Source: Eulemur rufifrons (Eukaryota; Chordata; Mammalia; Primates; Lemuridae). From it: DNA of 64,000 nucleotides. A model generated the notes under the pieces. The model did not search any database, was not told the origin of the DNA, and saw only the letters and a list, made by a program, of their open reading frames with translations. The stretch lies in the NCBI RefSeq assembly GCF_041146395.1, contig NC_090989.1:126045501-126109500 (forward strand), given 5' to 3'. The translations under genes and the position numbers were made by a program. Positions 60,541-64,000 of the stretch are shown in pieces (position 1 is the stretch's first letter; each line of letters opens with the position of its first letter).

Positions 60541-61380
60541 AAAGAAGTCCTCAGAACCATTCTCCCCATCTCCCCCTCCTGTCCTTCTTACTTGTCCCCA
60601 CTATAGACAAAACTAAGCCAAAGACATCAGGTGCTGTTTTGAGTGAATATACACCTATTTTGTGACTATGTCTTTTTTTAAAAGAGCGGGCCATATTTTT
60701 TTCATGTTCATGTTTACGTTTTAAAAATGCTGGTAGAAATATACAAGAAAAATACCTCTAAGCCCTTTAAAACACAAACGCATGCACACGCATGTATCCA
60801 TGCTTTGTGAGACCTCTATATTAACACTCATCAACCCTCAGATCATTTGGAGAGAGAGCCCTGTGGCCCACAAGGGGACAATGACAAAAAGTGTTCCTGC
60901 TAGTTGTTGAGAACCACTGCTTACCTCAGCTTCGAGTTCCTATTTTGGGTTCTCATTATGACACTTAGAAGAAACCTTCATTAGCATTTTCACTTAAACA
61001 AAACCAAAGCACAATTAGCAGCTGCTTCAGGATTTTCTCTGACATCTGGGAATTTCCTGGAAAATGTTACGAGTATTACAAGTAAAATGTGTTCAGAAGG
61101 GAAACTACAGCCCCTGACTCATCTGGCTGACCACAGAGCAAGTAGGCTGCTCTCTATTCCTGACACATAAGCCCTCCTGGGTCCCAGTGGAAGGACAATG
61201 ATAACCCACAAGCGCCCGTGTTGTCTCATTTTCAGATGGTAGAAACCCAGAAGCCGCAGCTTCTCCACATGTTTGTCAGCAGTACCATTGACAGCTGCTG
61301 CCAAGACTTGACTCTTGAGCTGCCAAATAGGACCAGGGAAAATCAGGTCAAAACATACATTTAATAAAAGCTGAGGATTG
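60541..61380. other. unannotated upstream sequence
   Basis: Unique, AT-rich in places. Nothing recognised. Confidence 0.4.
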
Positions 61381-61384
61381 GTGT

Positions 61385-61950
61385 CTTAGGTCGTGTTTCA
61401 GATTTTATCACTGAAAAACAAATCACTCCCAAATGTGTTGACTTAAAACAACAACAGCCATTTTCTAAATCTCTCACAGTTTCTGTGCATCAGGTATTCA
61501 GGAAGGGCTCAGCTGGGTGGTTTTGGCTCAGCGTCTCTCATGTGGCTATAGTCAGATGGTGGCTGGAGCTGGGACGCTGAGCAGCTGGAGCTGGCTAGAG
61601 CACTCTCTGCCTCTCTCTCTTTCTCTCTCTCTCCATCTGTAATCTCAGGGCCTCTTCAAGGGTTTTCTCTACGTGGGCTAAACAAAGCACTCACATGGAG
61701 GCCAAAGGTTCCATAGCAAGTATTCCCATGAGCAAGGCAGAAGCAAAAGCTCTATCACTTTTGATGACCTGGACTCGGAGTCACAGGGAGTCACTTTCAC
61801 CATACTCTGTTGGTCAAAACAGTCACAAGCCCACCCAGATTCATGGAAAGAGGACATAGACTCCTCTGCTCCAATGGGAGGAGTCACATGTAAGAAGAGC
61901 ACATGAGATGTGGCTACCATCTATGGAAACTACAACTTGTCACAAGTCAT
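61385..61950 (-). repeat. MLT1-like ancient LTR
   Basis: gtgttgacttaaaacaacaa, cacagtttctgtgcatcagg, gggctcagctgggtggtttt, ccatactctgttggtcaaaa, aagcccacccagattcatgg. A CT-rich run lies at 61605-61632. Confidence 0.8.
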
Positions 61951-61954
61951 GTTC

Positions 61955-62545
61955 CCTAGAAGCAGAGGTTGAAATAGGAATTCTTGTGTGAGTCATTTAT
62001 TAAGGAATAGAGAAAGGGAGAAGCTAAGCAAGGATGTGTTCAAGTAAAGTCTAGCCTCAGCTCACAGGGAGCTCTGAAGCATACATTGTCTGCAGCCTAT
62101 GTGCTTCCTTGAGGCAAGAAGTAGAGCTTTGTACACCCACATCAGTCAGAGCCTCAGCTACCATAGGATATGAGGGCATACTCAAGGGCTGAGTTCTACA
62201 GGGTCTAGCAGGTAAGGACTTTCCAGGGAAGTCCAGGAGGTCAGTCCTTAGGATGGGAGATGTTAAAGGGTTGAGCAGAGGGTACATGCTTGGCACATCC
62301 AAGATGTCTAATCCAAACAATATTTGGGGAACCCACTCAGAAGATACCTGGGGCTCAGGGCAGGAAATCCACTAAAAATGGCTTATGGAGAAAATGGAAT
62401 ATATGGTTCATGAAATGAGAAAGTCAATAGAACACACAGATCTAGGCTGGATCCAGGGCTTCGAGGTATGGCTTTCCCTGTCTATCACCTCTTCTTCAAT
62501 CAGTTCTTTTTATGGACTCTATTCTTAGGAGGCTTCCCTTGCCCC
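61955..62545. other. possible old LTR-like repeat, unassigned
   Basis: The text ccctagaagcagaggttgaa, tgtgtgagtcatttattaag recalls an old mammalian LTR, but I cannot assign it. Ends unclear. Confidence 0.35.
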
Positions 62546-62550
62546 CCACT

Positions 62551-62839
62551 TTTTTTCTTTTGAGACCAGGTCTCACTCTGTTGCCCAGGCTGAAGTGCAG
62601 TGGCACGACTATAGCTCACTTCAATCTCCAACTCCAAGGCTCAAGCAATCCTCCTGGCTCAGCCTCCCAAGCAGGTGGGACTACAGCTGTGCATCACCAC
62701 TCCTGGCTAATATTATATTTTTGCAGAGCCAGGGTCTCACTATTGCCCAGCCTGGTCTCGAACTCCTGGCCTCAAGCAATCCTACAGCCTTGGCCTCCAA
62801 AAGTGCTAGGATTATAGGCATGAACCACCTCACCTGGCC
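62551..62839 (-). mobile_element. Alu dimer, old AluJ-like
   Basis: Antisense dimer: tgagaccaggtctcactctg, ctggctaatattatattttt, ggcatgaaccacctcacctg. More diverged than the other Alus and without the later strepsirrhine right-arm text. Confidence 0.93.
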
Positions 62840-64000
62840 TGGATTTTTCCATTTTGGTGACAGGATGACTGCCAGTAATGCCAGGCCCCTATCCTCTCCC
62901 CTCAGCAACCCCTGTGACAAAAGGTCTTTCCTTTCCCAATCAAGCTTACAGAAATCCCATCATTGAGTGTCATTGGCTCTGATTAGCGTGACTTGGTCAC
63001 ATGGCCATCTCTGACCCAACCACAGTGGCCAAGGTGATGTGATGCTCAAATTGGCCAGGCCTCAGTCACATGCCCACTTTTGGGGCTGAAGATGAAGTTA
63101 ATTCCACTAGAATAACAAGGATTGAGAGTAAAGGAAAGGCAATGTCACAGGGAAATCAGAGAGTGGTTGTCAGAAGGAGTGGGATAAGACCAGAAAAGGA
63201 AAACACCTCTCACAAAGGAAAGTAAAAACCATGGGAAGTCACTGGTGAACTAGAACAGCAAGGTTAAAATGATCCACCCATTGGAGGTGACCCCATTCAG
63301 ACCCAGACATCCCTTAGCCTAAGTTGTATCCAGTTCCTCTGCCCAAGGATAATCTTGACTCCAGAATTTGGAGCAAGAGTCATGGATGTGAGGACAATCA
63401 CCCAGGAGAGGCAGTGTGGCTCTGGCTTTGTGGCTGGGGGATTTGAAAGCAGGCCAAAAAGTCATTACAATTTTGTTTTCCAGCTAGACTAGAGGTCCTT
63501 AGTGACCACACAGGCTTTTAAAAACTCTACCTATAGATTTTGTTTGATCAAATCTCACATAAAGATTTAGAAGTTTGACAAATAAGATCTATGAAGAAAG
63601 TCAAAGAAATGGTGCTAATTAACAGGAAAAACAAACTGAAACACACACATACACACCCACCCAACAGACACGGAAAAGTATTTTAATTAAGACATCTTCC
63701 CTATTAAGAAAAAGATGGTAACTAGCCATTCTTGAGCTCTACTGAGGATGAAATAAAAAGCAAATGGGCTTAATTGAAACATTGGGGAATTAAACATGAG
63801 AAGGAATTCTTTGTTCAACATTGGCCTAAATTTTAAGCTCTATTTAATTGTAAGCTTCCTCTGGGTAAAAGAATTGTGTCTTCTTCATCTTCCCCAAAGT
63901 TTGAAATGATGGAGAACTGAAAACTCTAAGAGTAAAACAGAGAGATAGAGACCTATACCAGCTTCTGTAACTTTTAAGATTTTATTTCTGGCTACAAATG
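62840..64000. other. unannotated upstream sequence
   Basis: Unique except a short CA-rich run near 63640-63660. No exon recognised up to the window edge. Confidence 0.4.

Overview
The window is mammalian nuclear DNA, almost certainly from a strepsirrhine primate of the lemur type. The evidence is its repeats: dimeric Alu elements with the lemur-style right-arm text (gctcaggctggtctcaaac, cccagagtgctaggattac), one Alu (58796-59122) with the lemur-style insert in its middle region, and an L1 3' end (37800-38042) of the strepsirrhine lineage. MIR, L2, MLT1-type LTRs and hAT MITEs form the usual older mammalian background. There are no bacterial, phage or CRISPR features.

One gene is identifiable: RFTN1 (raftlin), on the minus strand. 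Exon 2 (30584-30736) carries the start codon and the first 48 codons, beginning MGCGLNKLEK, the doubly lipidated N-terminus of raftlin. A CpG island at about 49900-51020 holds the promoter and a non-coding exon 1 (about 50516-50820). Intron 1 is about 20 kb (30737-50515). Positions 1-30583 are the 5' part of intron 2, and the next exon lies beyond the left edge. Positions from about 51020 to 64000 are the upstream intergenic flank; in human this interval lies between RFTN1 and DAZL on chromosome 3p24.3.

The rest is interspersed repeat, microsatellite and unique non-coding DNA. Several nested insertions can be read: an MLT1-like LTR inside an L2, a MER1-type transposon inside an L2, an Alu inside an older LTR, an unidentified element inside an L1 ORF2 relic, and an Alu inside a solo LTR whose 5-bp target duplication is intact. 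Several repeat-free stretches dense in homeobox, octamer, RUNX, GATA or FOX-like words are candidate regulatory elements.

The most distinctive observation concerns the RFTN1 leader. If exon 1 splices at the predicted donor, the mRNA carries a 29-codon upstream ORF that crosses the exon junction and stops one nucleotide before the raftlin AUG. The predicted donor is a tandem GTAGGTAGG site, and either choice ends the upstream ORF close to the AUG. I found no evidence of a wholly new biological system.
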